NCBI GenBank assembly: GCA_024760905.1
Contig: CM045734.1
Coordinates: forward strand, 186,001 to 250,000
DNA length: 64,000 nucleotides
Direction of reading: 5' to 3'
Source: Plotosus lineatus
Taxonomy: Eukaryota > Chordata > Actinopteri > Siluriformes > Plotosidae
In this document: positions 1 to 10,480 of the stretch, one piece after another
Position numbering within the stretch: position 1 is the stretch's first letter
How the letters are laid out: every line of letters begins with the position of its first letter
Notes under the pieces: generated by a model
Seen by the model: the letters and a program-made list of their open reading frames with translations, nothing else
What the model was told of the DNA's origin: nothing
The model's database searches: none
Translations under genes and position numbers: made by a program

Positions 1-786
1 TCTAATTGAATAGGACTTGAAGTCGCCCATGCAAATAGGTTACAGGAGGGGTTTGGGGATAGGAGCCTCCTTTGAGGGTTCAGCCAATCCTCATCAAAAG
101 GACTGTGTTTCTCCCCTCCATTTCCACCTTAATCTTCAACAGGAACATTGTGTCTGTGTCGAGGATGTTTTTTTTGTTGTTGTTGTTTTTTTTACTCTTT
201 TGCACTTCATTTCATGTTGGCTGAAAGAGCTCGGAAGAGGTAAGATAAAAAATGAAATAAGATTACTTGAATAATTTTCAGAAAAATAATTGATTCTGAT
301 AAGAAAATTTAACATAATAGCCCTCGTACAGATAACATATGTATCAACATATTTTAAATCACTATTATATGCAGATGATAGTGTGTTCATTGTGTCAGCC
401 AAAGATCCCAACAAAATATCAAATGTACTTGGGACGAACGTTGAGTCATGTTATAACTGGTGAACAGATAACAAACTGTCAGTATATTTTGGTAAAACAA
501 TGCCCACTGTATGGGTAAAAAAATAAAGTAAAACATGTTAGGAACTTTGAAATCAATTGTACTGGTCATAAAATCCGATCAACAAACATGTTAATACTTA
601 GACATCTTAATAGATCGAGACTTGTCAGGCATTATTATAGTCAAGTCATTAATTTAAATATGTTCATCCAGATTGAAAGTTCTATACAGACAAGACAGTG
701 TACTGTACTTAACAAAAAAAAAGAAAGAAAGAAAGAAAAACACTTGTATTGTGTCATATGGAATATGCATCAAAAGCCTGGTACAG

Positions 787-1131
787 TTTCTTTTCGGCTT
801 TTTCCCCGTTCTCGAGAGTCGCCACAGCGAACCATCAGATTCGCACATTTAATTTGACATGGGTTTTTACATCGGATGCCCTTCCTGTCACAACCCTTTT
901 AGCAAGAGACAGAAACACGCTGACTGATTTGCAGCCTACTCTTTACGGAAGAAGTCGGCAATGGTTCTTTGACACCCCTCTCACCATAGACAGTGAGAGG
1001 CATGGCCCGCCTTTGATATCCCAGTTCGCTGCACTGGGGGGGGGGGGGGGGGGGCATTGACAACCCTGTGGGGACTTGAACCCCCAACCTTAGGATCAGC
1101 GATCCTGCGCCCTATCCACTAGACCATCACT
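787..1131 (-). mobile_element. tRNA-derived SINE with RTE-like tail
   Basis: On the minus strand the element opens with a tRNA-like head: an A-box-like TGGTCTAGTGGAT and a B-box-like GGTTCAAGTCC. It ends with a GGCGAC...CGGGGAAAAAGCCGAAAAG tail like the 3' end of fish RTE LINEs. It is flanked by a 20-bp direct repeat with two mismatches (767-786 and 1,132-1,151), the hallmark of LINE-driven insertion. The unfilled site is seen at about 61,595-61,620. An 18-G run sits inside at 1,037-1,054. A second copy is at 34,664-35,020. Confidence 0.75.
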
Positions 1132-1186
1132 GCATCAACAGCCTGGTATAGTGCTCTATCCAAAACATTAGAAAACAAGTTAGAAA

Positions 1187-1640
1187 TTGTACAAAATAAA
1201 GCGGTCAGGTTGATTCAAGTCTAGATGGGTTACAGTATTCATGGGTGGGGGGTCATAAAACTATAAACCAATTAACCTGAGATCTGAGAGAGATGTGACC
1301 CCTGAGATCTAAAGATACTTTAATTGCCCTGCCCAAGATGTGACCCCTGAGATCTAAAGATTGAAAATAAATAAATAAATAAAATTGGCGGACTGGTCAA
1401 ACACAGAAATAGAAATTAATGCAACTCTGAAAACTCCTTTCAGTTTAATCATCCAAATTGTACAAAATAAAGCAGTCAGGTTGATTCAAGTCTAGATGGG
1501 TTACAGTATTCATGGGTGTGTGTGTGTGTGTGTGGGGGGGGTCATAAAACTTTAAATCAATTAACCCGCCCAAGACGTCACCCCTGAGATCTAAAGATTA
1601 ACTCCTTTCAGTTTAATCATCCAAATGTTGAAAATGCAAG
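1187..1640. repeat. Imperfect local tandem duplication
   Basis: The stretch from TTGTACAAAATAAAGC through GGGTTACAGTATTCATGGGT occurs at about 1,187 and again at about 1,457. The phrase CCCCTGAGATCTAAAGAT occurs three times (about 1,300, 1,345 and 1,582). A (TG)n run at 1,516-1,533 interrupts the second copy. The duplicated material is the degenerate LINE tail. No coding potential is seen. Confidence 0.7.
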
Positions 1641-2069
1641 ACTGGAACAGTCTGCCTCCAAATGTTTAATCAAGTCCATCTCTAAATATCTTAAAAAAAA
1701 ATGTGGTAAAATTTTTAGAAAAAAAATAAAGCCTGAAGAGAGTACGAGTCTATTTCCATAACTTAATAAGTGACTATCGTGCAACTTTGTATTTACCAGT
1801 ATTACCTATTGACTTGTACAAGTTCTTTTTCAATGTATTTGTGTGTGTGTAATTGTAAGGACCCTATTGAAAATAAGTTTTACCAAACTTTATTGGCTAT
1901 CCTTGATACGCATTCAGGTATTTTTATTTATTTTGCTTTATTTATTTATTTATTTATTTTATTGTATTTGTTACTCTATGTAAGTTCAGACCACTTACAT
2001 TTGTTTAGAAGGCTTGAACCCATGACCTGACCATGTTGTTGTCGTTCTCTTTAAGGATCCCTCATCGCA

Positions 2070-2077
2070 ACTATGTG
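2070..2077. repeat. Target duplication ACTATGTG, left copy
   Basis: ACTATGTG here is repeated at 4,157-4,164, exactly at the two edges of the Gypsy-derived insert in YR-SET exon 2. Removing the insert and one copy restores exon 2 sequence collinear with the intact gene. The right arm has the same pair at 50,509-50,516 and 52,408-52,415 (as CACATAGT). Confidence 0.75.
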
Positions 2078-4156
2078 AGGACAAACAGCTCCAGACACTC
2101 CTGGTGGTTCCCGGACAGACTGAGCTTAACAGGCTTCGTCTTGTGCGTGACACGAGCTATGATTCGGCCATCAATGGCCACTACCTCCTTAGGGGTTTCC
2201 AGTTCACATACAGGTAGGTCATGGAGCTCAACCATCCCCGAATCAATGAAGTTAGCGTCAGCGCCTGAGTCAACGAATACGTCGACAGCATAGGTGTGTT
2301 GTGCAGTGTGCAGCATACCCTGAACTTGCAGGCGCTTCCCGGGTGTCTTGTACGGTTCTCTTGTCGCTGTTCCATGTTTCAGGTCAGAAGATTCTGTTAC
2401 GGCTGGAGCATACGAGTCGGACCCAGAGGTGCAGTGGACCACGTACGAAGCTTCAACAAGTTTATTTTAGCACAGGGGAAACCACAATAGCTAGAAAAAT
2501 AATATTTTAACGGAAACTGGTCGAACACAAGGAAGGATACCAGGAGTCAGAGATCACAGAGAAAAACGGAATCACAAGGACAATCTTCTGATGCTCCGAT
2601 TTATAGCTCGCTGATGGCTAAGTGGATACAGGTGCGCTCTCTGGACCTCGACTGCAGGTAACAGCCATGCCCCTCGCCAGCGCCTGCAAATGAATGGAGA
2701 GAAAGAGAGAGTTAACGCCAGCCAGCACAGACCAGAACAGCACCCAACCCCCCCCCCACCAGCCTGACCGAGCTTTTCAGGGAACTGATGATAAAACTCT
2801 GTTAACAAGTCCGGGTCCAGGATTAGGGTGCGAGGAATCCAGGAGCGTTCTTCGGGGCCATACCCCTCCCAGGCCACCAGGTACTGGAAACCTCAACCAC
2901 GCCTGAGATGCGAGGACGCGATTTACTGTGTACTGTGTCCATCAATCAGCCGGGGGGGGGGGGGACTTTCCACCATGGGCTTGATCAGGGATACATGGAA
3001 TACCGGGTGTACTTTGAGTGAGGATGGGACCTTGAGTCGGACGGCGCTAGGGTTTATGATTTTTTTTTTTCTATGACATAGGGCCCTATGTACCTGGGAG
3101 ACAAATTTTTTGAGTCGACTTGCAGGGGCAGGTCCCGGGAGGAGAGCCAAACTTGTTGCCCGACAGTGCAGGGAGGTGCCGGGTCCAATGACGATCGACG
3201 ATTCTCCGGTTTCGGGCCACTGTCTGTTCCAGGACCGCACATACTTCTCCCCAGACCCGGCGTGTTCTGTGAAACTGCGCCTGGACGGATAGAACTGGCA
3301 CTTCGACCTCCTGGCTGGGAAACAGGGGAGGCTGGAACCCGTTGAGCATCATAACGGGGGACATCCAGGTGGCGGCGCAGACCAGGGAGTTGTGTGCATA
3401 TTCGATCCATGGGAGGTGTGTGGCCCAGGAGGCTGCTTATGGGTATTCCTGTTGTGTAATCGGACTGGGTGTCCTCCTTTCTTCCACAGAGCTCATCTGG
3501 TGGGTTTGTTCAGGTTTCCTCAACAGGAAATAAACACAATCGTTTCGCTGTTCTCAGCGCTGTCTAGCCTGGGTTTCATCCCAAAGGTTTCTCCCAACAT
3601 GATTTCAAAACTGCTGGATGGAGGACACATTAGAAATGAAAAGTCCAAAATGGCACCCTCTTTGTTAGAGAAAAGGCACACGAAGGCTTCCAAGCTTTCA
3701 GCACAACTGACGGGATGATGTGTCAAATAAACAAAATCAAGCTCGTCAATCAAATATTGAATGAACTCGTTTTCCTGAAACAGGAACAACTTTGTCGAAA
3801 AGTTGACAAAAGTTCAGACGGTTTATGGGACAAAAATTTGACTTGACAGGCAAGCTTGAGACCTGTGTAATAAAATGGCGCAGTCGTACAGTCGATGAGG
3901 AGGTAGTAAGCGAGCCCGGTCCTTGCTCCTTCAGATCACGGTATTCCTTTGGCACGTCGGCCAAGTTCAGATCCTCCAAGTCGACCGGGCTTTGTGAAGC
4001 TTGGGAGGGTACGGCCGCCAGTAAGCAGTGTTGGACACAGTGGTCACTCCAGCCGCGTATGGTGAGGGTGCGCCAGTCGATGTGGGGATTGTGGGTCTTC
4101 AGCCACGGCCACCCCAGCACCAGGAGAGAGAGAGAGCGAGGGGAACACCATGTAAC
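2078..4156 (-). mobile_element. Circularly permuted, deleted chromovirus Gypsy
   Basis: Read on the minus strand the order is: protease C-terminal part and linker (VLGWPWLKTHNPHIDW near 4,100), an unidentified stretch (3,535-3,830), integrase C-terminal part (3,060-3,410), chromodomain-like part (about 2,735-2,930), one LTR (2,395-2,739), then protease N-terminal part (2,071-2,390, with VFVDSGADANFID). Both ends therefore lie inside the protease gene and the LTR is internal. Most of gag, RT and RNase H are missing. The order fits a one-LTR circle opened in the protease and inserted with an 8-bp duplication. Confidence 0.75.
2395..2739 (-). repeat. Internal LTR of the permuted Gypsy
   Basis: The 345-bp segment runs TGTTCTGG...CCGTAACA on the minus strand and contains TG...CA ends. 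It sits between the chromodomain remnant and the protease remnant. The copy in the right arm (51,746-52,090) has the same length. Confidence 0.7.
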
Positions 4157-4164
4157 ACTATGTG
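4157..4164. repeat. Target duplication ACTATGTG, right copy
   Basis: Second copy of the 8-bp direct repeat that brackets the Gypsy insert. YR-SET exon 2 reading continues immediately after it. Confidence 0.75.
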
Positions 4165-4649
4165 CAGTGCTTACGGTGCTACAAGCCCCAGGACGGAATT
4201 TCGGTCCATCTGCGGAGGGGGTATATGAAAGACAGCACACCGGAAGAAATCGGGATGGAGGTGAAGAAAGCGAAGGCATCAGCCAAACGATGGGTCGGGT
4301 ACAGACGGACCTGGGATTACAACGTTCTGCTGAATGTCATACCCCACCGGCCCTGCCGTGGTACCTTGCCGAAGAAGCTCATCCAGTGTCTTCATTCTCA
4401 GTGGGCCCCATGAGTCAGATATGCTCCTGACTGACCATGAGCCTGACACCACCAGTAACGCCTCTGCCGCTGCAACCGATGCTGGTGCCGCCAGTGCCAC
4501 GCACACTATTGCTGCCACCTCCACCTCTGCTTCTGTTGCCCACAGGGGTCCCCGCCCAGTGACTCGCCATCGTCCTCGGTCCAGACATCCTTCCTGGAAA
4601 ATGTAAATACATTTCAGTGATATTTCCAGTTTGCCAGCCTTTTCACAAC

Positions 4650-5036
4650 TGTAAAAGTGTATCACATTGTCATGTTTTCTGGTGCACATACTGTTTTATA
4701 TAACTGTATAATGGTGCTTTATTTTTCTATGTTTTGCTATACTTAAAGGCTTTAAGGGTTTATGGGGGCTGGGATGCGCCTGGGGTCAGCCCAGATTAAT
4801 CGCATCCTGTTGAGATAATAACGTATCAAAGACCCAATCATAAATTCCGGAAGGAGGAACCTGGTCTGCAGCCCTTAAAAGCACCCCCAGCGAGGGAGAC
4901 CTCAGACCTTAACTAGCGTGTCTTTTATGCATGTTTGTTGGGTCTCCGTCCTCTGCAGACGACGCAATAAAGCTTCTCATATTCAACTCAAAACCAGTCT
5001 CCGGTCGTCTTCTTCCACATTCAACGGATCCTAACA
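4650..5036 (+). repeat. Retroviral 5' LTR (lineage A, shortened)
   Basis: The segment runs TGTAAAAG...CCTAACA and has an AATAAA signal near 4,966. It is followed by a tRNA-Pro primer site. At 387 bp it is shorter than its mirror copy at 49,509-50,029 (521 bp), which keeps an extra internal stretch. The upstream flank TTTCACAAC is YR-SET intron 2, the same insertion point as in the right arm. Confidence 0.8.
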
Positions 5037-5040
5037 GTTT

Positions 5041-5058
5041 TGGGGGCTCGTCCGGGAT
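5041..5058 (+). promoter_or_regulatory. Primer binding site, tRNA-Pro
   Basis: TGGGGGCTCGTCCGGGAT follows the LTR after a 4-nt spacer (GTTT). It is the tRNA-Pro complement used by murine gammaretroviruses. The same 18 bases occur on the minus strand at 24,194-24,211 and 49,487-49,504. Confidence 0.9.
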
Positions 5059-5144
5059 GTGGTAGAGGAACGCGAGTTGAGGAAATTCGACCCAAACTTT
5101 TTCCTCATGAACCAAGGAGAAGGACACAGGCCGGCAATCACTAA

Positions 5145-5153
5145 CAGGTAAGC
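5145..5153 (+). promoter_or_regulatory. Candidate retroviral splice donor
   Basis: CAG|GTAAGC matches the donor consensus about 90 nt after the primer site, where a retroviral env-mRNA donor is expected. It is not proven to be used. Confidence 0.5.
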
Positions 5154-5430
5154 AGAACCTGTTTAAATCGAACTCTGCATATTGACTAAACTAAAAACTG
5201 TGTCCTCTCCGGAAGTTTGAAGGAAAAGGATTAAAAGAGTTGTATGAGAACCTAATTTTAAGGTTAAAGGTAAAGGTAAAGAGATTTAAGAGTGAACATA
5301 GACGCACCTTGGAGGTGGCGTGCCCTCCCGGTCTCTGACGAGGGGCCGTGGTAATGGCTGGGTTGGAGTCCCGGGGATTGAGGCTCCCCAAAGTACCACG
5401 TCAATGCTATAAAACTATACCATCGTAGTC

Positions 5431-5609
5431 GGGTGAAAGGCCCTCAACGGATTAGCCGTTGAAAGCATGTGTCTATGCGGGTGAAAGGCCCCCAATACGC
5501 GGAGGTATTGAAAGCATTAATAATTGGGTGAAAGGCCCTCAACGGACTAGCCGTTGAAAGCATTGGTAAATGGGTGAAAGGCCCCCAATACGGGAGATAT
5601 TGGAAGCAT
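5431..5609 (+). repeat. Four tandem hairpins in the retroviral leader
   Basis: Four units of about 46-48 nt start at 5,431, 5,479, 5,526 and 5,572. Each begins GGGTGAAAGGCCC(C/T) and ends GAAAGCAT or GGAAGCAT around an inverted repeat. The stems differ but stay paired: CAACGG/CCGTTG in units 1 and 3, CAATAC/GTATTG in unit 2, CAATA/TATTG in unit 4. Homologous arrays lie at 23,707-23,838 and 48,921-49,100. The position between primer site and gag fits a packaging or dimerisation signal; that role is inferred. Confidence 0.8.
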
Positions 5610-5619
5610 TGAAGAGATT

Positions 5620-5740
5620 AATAGTGTGTGATATTAATTGTATTGTTTTCTGTTTTATGTGTGTGTTGTGTGGCCACATGCGTGACGTTAATTGTATTGT
5701 TTTCTATTTCATGTATGTATCGTGTTGCAACGTGTGCTGT
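5620..5740 (+). repeat. Two-copy leader repeat
   Basis: The phrase TTAATTGTATTGTTTTCT with flanking T/G-rich sequence occurs twice (about 5,634 and 5,688), directly after the hairpin array. The same pair is present in the other two leaders (minus strand near 23,600-23,690 and 48,820-48,900). Its function is unknown. Confidence 0.6.
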
Positions 5741-6035
5741 GTGTGAGGGAAAGTGGGAAGTGGGAAGAATAAAACTCAGAGGTGTCGAGAGGGACGCTGA
5801 CGTTTGACAGTGTCTTAACTGGGCAGAGAAACAGACAGAGGAAACCTAGCGGTGTTAACATAATCTGTCTGTGCGGTGGAAACCTAACGGTGACAACACA
5901 AGCCGCCTGCCGTGGTTAATTGGGTCATTCGCTCAGCCTAGCGCTGACGGACTGACTGGCTGTGAACGTCTAAACAGTCCCGACCCGGGAGAGTGAACGG
6001 GTGTACCCGCGCTCTCTGGCCTCTGAGTTAAGAAA

Positions 6036-6470
6036 TATGGAGGGTGAATTTGATAAAGAAATAAAGGAATGATGAACCCCTGAAGCCATTATAGGCACAC
6101 AGATTGAGAACACCTTGAGATCAGTGGAGCTAAAGAGCACACTGAAACAGAAAAATAAAGTTGTAGATGAAGCCAGATGAAAGCTACATGAGCTGGTGAA
6201 ATCTAAAAACAAACAGTTGGGGGACAGTGGCCACTTGGGATCCTGGTTATGGGAAAAGGTTAAAGAATATTCAGAAAAAGCCAGAGAAGCGAGAGAGCAG
6301 GGAGAGAAGGCGAATCTAATGTCTAGACCCAAGCTGAAAAAGGAGGTGGAGGAAATGGAGAACGCCCAACAGGGGTGGACGGATCTCGCGGTCTGCTGGC
6401 AGAGTGTCACGCATCTTCACCATTTCCAGTTGAAGGAGACAACCCCGAAAGTCAAAAGGAGCGGTAACAG
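6036..6470 (+). pseudogene. gag: Retroviral gag, N-terminal part (lineage A)
   Basis: The frame opens with MEGEFDKEIKE, is soon interrupted by stops, then continues with a lysine/glutamate-rich, coiled-coil-like region ending near VKRSGNS. It matches the gag of the full provirus at 23,278-21,083. Near 6,470 it switches to a different retrovirus sequence. It is non-functional. Confidence 0.75.
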
Positions 6471-6477
6471 TTTTTTT

Positions 6478-6729
6478 TTGTTGTTGCTACAAGCATTAGG
6501 TCTGATTTGTGTTCTACACCTTTACTTCCAGGTGAGGTCCTGTTTGTGGACGGGTCATGCTCTAAACATACCGACGGTACCTTTCACTGTGGATATGCCG
6601 TCTGCCGCCTTTCAGATATAGTGATCGAATCTCATTCACTCCCTTTTACGTCTGCTCAAGCTGCAGAATTGTTTGCTCTTACTCGCGCGTGCATCTTGTC
6701 TGCTGACCAAGAGGCAGACAGATGCTTAA
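6478..6729 (+). pseudogene. pol: Retroviral RNase H fragment (lineage B)
   Basis: This encodes GEVLFVDGSCSKHTDG... and AELFALTRACIL, an RNase H core with the D-G-S and E-L-x-A elements. It is the mirror of minus-strand 44,560-44,815. Here it is fused directly to gag of lineage A, because the intervening part of the mosaic provirus is deleted in this arm. The Gypsy LTR interrupts it at 6,730. Confidence 0.75.
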
Positions 6730-7500
6730 TGTAACACCAGCTTGATATAGCTGTGCTAGATTTTATACTAGGTTCTAGAGGAGTAAAATGAATTGTGGAG
6801 ATTTAAAGTTGAACAGCCGGCAGATTTATTACAATTAACAATATCACAAGAAACAGTGCAAACAATGTTGTAGAACACTCTTTACAAAACAAAAATAAAA
6901 TAAAATAAGCTTAAGTCTCTAAGGTTCGATTTGTGTGAATTCGGGAGTCTTTTCCAGGATTGTGATCCGTTTGGGATAAAGGTGTTTTTATTTGTTCTTA
7001 TCTGGGATCCTGTGATTTGAAGTGGTTGGGTCTGTAGATCTACTCTCGCATCCAGAGACCAGTTGGCCACACTGCTTCTGGATCCGCCAAGAGTTCTCAC
7101 TGGATTTGGCTCGCCATCCGTGTCCGAAACCAGCTTCAAGATCAAATCCAGATCCACTAAAAAAACCAGTCGGAGCTTCCAAGAAAACAAACACTCTCCA
7201 CCCGGTTCGATTCAGAGAGAACAAAACACATACAAGGCTCTGAAAAGCACACAAACTTAGTTAAACTTGTTAAAAGTTCACTTAATCACATTTTTGATCG
7301 TTGACTCACTCGTGTCGCTTTTCGAGGGCTCTGTATGCGTCCTGCTCCTCACGCTCTCTGTTGCACGCTCTGCTGGTCGCATGCAGCACGTGCCTATGAC
7401 GCGTTCAAGGGGACTAGGAAACTATAGTGCTTTTAGGGAGCGTTGGAAATTAGGGTTTTTCTCCAATAAAATTAGTTACCATGTATTTACATGGGTTACA
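6730..7500 (-). repeat. 3' LTR of the PNMA-like Gypsy
   Basis: The 771-bp segment reads TGTAACCCATG...GGTGTTACA on the minus strand. A purine-rich tract lies immediately 5' of it. Its outer flank is the retroviral RNase H fragment (GATGCTTAA). The matching target duplication is not found beyond the other end. Confidence 0.85.
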
Positions 7501-7513
7501 CCCTCCCCCCTTG
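7501..7513 (-). promoter_or_regulatory. Polypurine tract of the Gypsy
   Basis: CAAGGGGGGAGGG on the minus strand lies directly upstream of the LTR. This is where plus-strand DNA synthesis is primed in LTR elements. Confidence 0.8.
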
Positions 7514-7550
7514 AATAAGCATGAGTCCCGTCATGTACTTAAATGTTTGT

Positions 7551-8192
7551 TTAAACATCATAGATCTGATGGTTTTCATAGCTACTAAATGACTCTAGGG
7601 CTTGGTTAAAGTTATCCAAGAACCGTTGTGCAAAAGATATCAGCGGTTGACCCAATTGAGGGTAATGAAACCGTCCTGGGGCTCGCTTTAATCTTTCAGA
7701 TTTTCTCACATTGGGAGTTTCATTTGTTGTTTCAATTGTCTGTTCTGTTTGTTGGTCAATCACATCACCATTTTGCTCTGTGTCCACAATATTAACGTCT
7801 GGTCCTCCTTGTATTTGGTTTTCATCATCTCCTCCTTCCATGACATCTGAATGTGATTCCTCATTGAGTAGTTCGGCCTCATTCTGATTTTCCTGTTCAT
7901 TGTCCATCTCGTCTGTGTCTGTCTCGACTGAAACTGTTGGGTGCAAGGAGGTATCCTTATTGAGTGAGAGTGGTTCATTTGAAATATCCGAGTTTGTTGT
8001 CTGGTTTCGTACATTTGATTGGTCTTGATTATTGTCATAAATCTTAATGAATGTCTCTGTTTCGATTGAAGGTTGTCCTGGCATGGGTTCATACTCCTCC
8101 TCTGATTCTGACAGATCTGTGTCCTGTGGTCCGGAAGGACTTTGTCGAGTTTTGCGTCTACGTGGAGGTTTTGGTCTTGTCTCAACTTCATC
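7551..8192 (-). pseudogene. Gypsy pol C-terminal acidic tail
   Basis: After the integrase stop at 8,193, the same-strand sequence continues with an acidic, Asn/Gln/Glu-rich region (open from 8,084 to 7,551) ending in KSERLKRAPGRFHYPQLG. This S-x-R-x-R-x-P-x-R-F motif is common at the end of Gypsy integrases. The stop between it and the integrase is probably a lesion, because the reading continues sensibly past it. Confidence 0.6.
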
Positions 8193-9181
8193 CTAAATGT
8201 CTGAGAGGTCACCACACGCAAGTAAAAGGTCTCGGTGAAGAGTTCTACTTGGACCATCACCTCTTTCTGGTCGAACCACATACACAGGAACATTTTCCAT
8301 TTTCTTGACAACACGGTACACCATGCGTTCCCATTTGTCGGCAAGTTTATGTTTATTGCGCAAACGGACATTTTTGACTAAAACTCTATCTCCTGCTTCA
8401 AGAGTGGATTCTCTGACTTTCTTATCAAATCTGCTCTTATTGCGCTCTGCAACTTTTTTGGAGTTTTCAAGGGCAATTTGGTAACTTTCTTCGAGTTTAG
8501 CCTTTAGACTGCGCACATACTGAGAATGGGATGCAGGTGAGTCCCCTGTAACGGGCAACCCAAAGGCAAGGTCAACTGGTAGCTTAGGCTTACGGCCAAA
8601 CATCAACTCATAAGGACTAAACCCAGTAACCTCACTCTTTGAACAGTTGTAGGCGTGTGTGAGAGGCTTGACAAAATCACGCCAATGAACTTTTGGTCAT
8701 CCTTCAGAGTACCTAACATACTAAGGAGGGTGCGATTGAATCGCTCTCCGGGGTTACCCCTCGGGTGATAAGGACTGGTTCTCACTTTTTTGATGCCCGT
8801 AATAGCACACAGTTCCTTAATCACATGTGACTCAAAATCCCTCCCCTGGTCACTATGGAGGCGTTCGGGGAACCCGTAGTGAACCAAAAAGTTTTCCCAG
8901 AGATTTTTAGCCACAGTGGTTGCCTTTTGATCACGAGTGGGCAAGGCCACCGCATATTTCGTAAAATGATCTGTGATGACTAACACGTCCTTGGTACTCT
9001 TACTATCGGGCTCAATCGAAAGAAAGTCCATGCAGACCAATTCCATTGGTCGCGTGGTTTTAATATTAACTAAAGGCGCGGCCTTTTCAGGCAAGGACTT
9101 TCTTCGAACACAACGACCACAGTTCTTTATTTTGGTCTCAATGTCATGACCCATCTTAGGCCAATAAAATCTTGCTCTCAC
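8193..9181 (-). pseudogene. pol: Gypsy integrase
   Basis: The first part (9,181-8,603) has a CGRCVRRK zinc-finger remnant, MDFLSIEPDS, a D-x-G segment (SDQGRDFESHVIKEL) and the catalytic PYHPRGNPGERFNRTL. A frameshift near 8,690 moves the rest (8,606-8,193) to another frame with the GPY/F-like segment DRVLVKN...KLADKWERMVYRV. No chromodomain is present. The N-terminal end is disturbed at 9,190, where the HDDMG...H motif is scrambled. Confidence 0.8.
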
Positions 9182-10480
9182 TAGTTCATGAGTCCTCTCC
9201 CACCCATGTCATCGTGGAGTAACTTTAGAGCAGTGGGTCTAAGTGAGACAGGGAGTACAAGCTGGTAAGTTGTATCTGGGTCACATTGTCGTCTCCTGAA
9301 CAAAAGGTCATCCCTCATTTCAATACGTTTCCATTCTCGGAGCATCAGTTTTATTTCAAATGTTTCTCTGTTGTTATGTGGAACATCTGCTCCAGCTTCA
9401 AGTAACTGAATGACATGATTGATGCTCGGGTCAGATCTTTGTTGTTCTTTAAGCTCATGAGCAGAAAACAAGGGAACAGTTACTTGACCAGATGTTTCAG
9501 CATCACTGTATACATCAGGGATTGCATCAGCATTCATAGCCAAGGACTCAACAAGAATGACATGAGGTGAATCTTTGGTTTTCTCATTGAGAAAATGCTT
9601 GTGACATACTGCTGCAATAGTATCAGGACATAAATCACTACATCGAGGAGGGGATCCGAGAAGGCGTGAGGTGAGTTGTTGTATTCGGTTCTCCTCTTCT
9701 AATGTCACATAATCCGCAGCTAGTGTTTGGTGGGGCCTTCGTGATAGGCCATCTGCGTCCTGGTTAGCCTTTCCAGCTCTGTATTTGATTTGGAAGTTGA
9801 AGGTGGATAGCGCTGCTAACCAGCGATAGCTAGCTGCATCAAGCTTTGCAGTGGTCAGAATGTATGTAAGCGGATTATTATCCGTTACAACTGTGAATTC
9901 ATTACCATAAAGGTAATCATGAAACTTTTCTACAATGGACCATTTCAGAGCTAGAAATTCTCGCTTATGAGCTGGATATCTGGTTTCGCTTGGTGTCAGC
10001 CCCCTACTGGCATAGGCTATGACGCGCATTTTACCACCTTGCTCTTGATAAAGAGCGGCACCTAGGCCTGTAGAGCTGGCGTCGGTATGCAGAACATATT
10101 GGAGCTTTGGATCTGCAAAGCCCAATACAGGAGAGGATGTTAATTTCTCCTTAATGCATTCAAAGGCTGACTGACAGACAGATGTCCACCTCTCGGCAAA
10201 AGGTTCTCGAGGGTTGAAATACTTAGAAGTGTCGGTTCGTTTCTGGACTTTTCTATAAGGTGGGTAGCCACATGTAAGGTCGTTTAAGGGCCGAACTATC
10301 TTTGAATAATCTTTAACAAATCGGCGATAGTAGCCGGTGAACCCTAAAAACAACTTGAGTTGCTTCAAGTTTTGTGGCACTGGCCAGGTCTTAATGGCTG
10401 CTACTTTTTCAGGATCTGTTTCTACGCCATTTCTCGAAACAATATGGCCTAAATATTTAACCGATGTCTGAAAAAAGCGA
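9181..10480 (-). pseudogene. pol: Gypsy RT thumb and RNase H
   Basis: The 399-residue frame (10,380-9,181) begins with LKLFLGFTGYYRRFVKDY, contains the RNase H elements LHTDASSTGLGAAL, the ALKW segment and TDNNPLTYIL, and ends in the integrase zinc-finger region. A one-base shift near 10,480 separates it from the RT palm. Confidence 0.85.

Larger units (their letters stand above)
290..1770 (+). mobile_element. LINE reverse-transcriptase fragment in intron 1
   Basis: The plus strand encodes LLYADDSVFIVSAKDP around 361-400, the YADD box of a non-LTR reverse transcriptase, then degenerate C-terminal sequence (YAS-AWYNALPKT-like) on both sides of a SINE at 787-1,131. Similar fragments follow every exon 1 in the window (55,680; 61,490; minus strand near 30,600 and 52,700). 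It was therefore already in intron 1 before the YR-SET copies spread. The clade is not certain; a Daphne/L2-like LINE is the best guess. Confidence 0.65.
214..4602 (+). pseudogene. YR-SET gene copy, exons 1-2 only, broken
   Basis: Exon 1 is 214-239 (26 nt, MLAERARK then a split codon, donor GTAAGA). Exon 2 starts at 2,056 after TTTAAG and resumes at 4,165-4,602, encoding the Cys-containing HCLRCYKPQD-like segment and the Thr/Ala-rich stretch. It is the counterpart of exons 1-2 of the intact gene at 55,626. A 2,079-bp Gypsy-derived insertion splits exon 2 and a retrovirus starts in intron 2 at 4,650. No exon 3 or later follows on this strand nearby, so this copy cannot make the protein. Confidence 0.85.
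1..6729 (+). repeat. Inverted duplication 1, left arm
   Basis: This arm is the reverse complement of 44,554-53,270. Base 1 pairs with about 53,270, so the duplication may continue beyond the window. Both arms carry a YR-SET first exon, a LINE fragment, the same permuted Gypsy in exon 2 and the same retrovirus in intron 2. The left arm keeps about 1.25 kb (roughly 800-2,040) that the right arm has replaced with about 40 bp of filler. The left arm lacks the retroviral segment matching about 44,820-48,055. A Gypsy element present only in the left copy ends the match at 6,729. Confidence 0.85.

Noticed and set aside
3520..3789. A separate 89-residue gene inside the permuted Gypsy
   Set aside because: The frame is open in both arms but sits between protease and integrase remnants without start context. 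It may be part of the element or an insertion; no function can be assigned.
5431..5609. Regularly spaced repeats that could suggest a CRISPR-like array
   Set aside because: The units are contiguous hairpins in a retroviral leader with no unique spacers, and the genome is clearly that of an animal.
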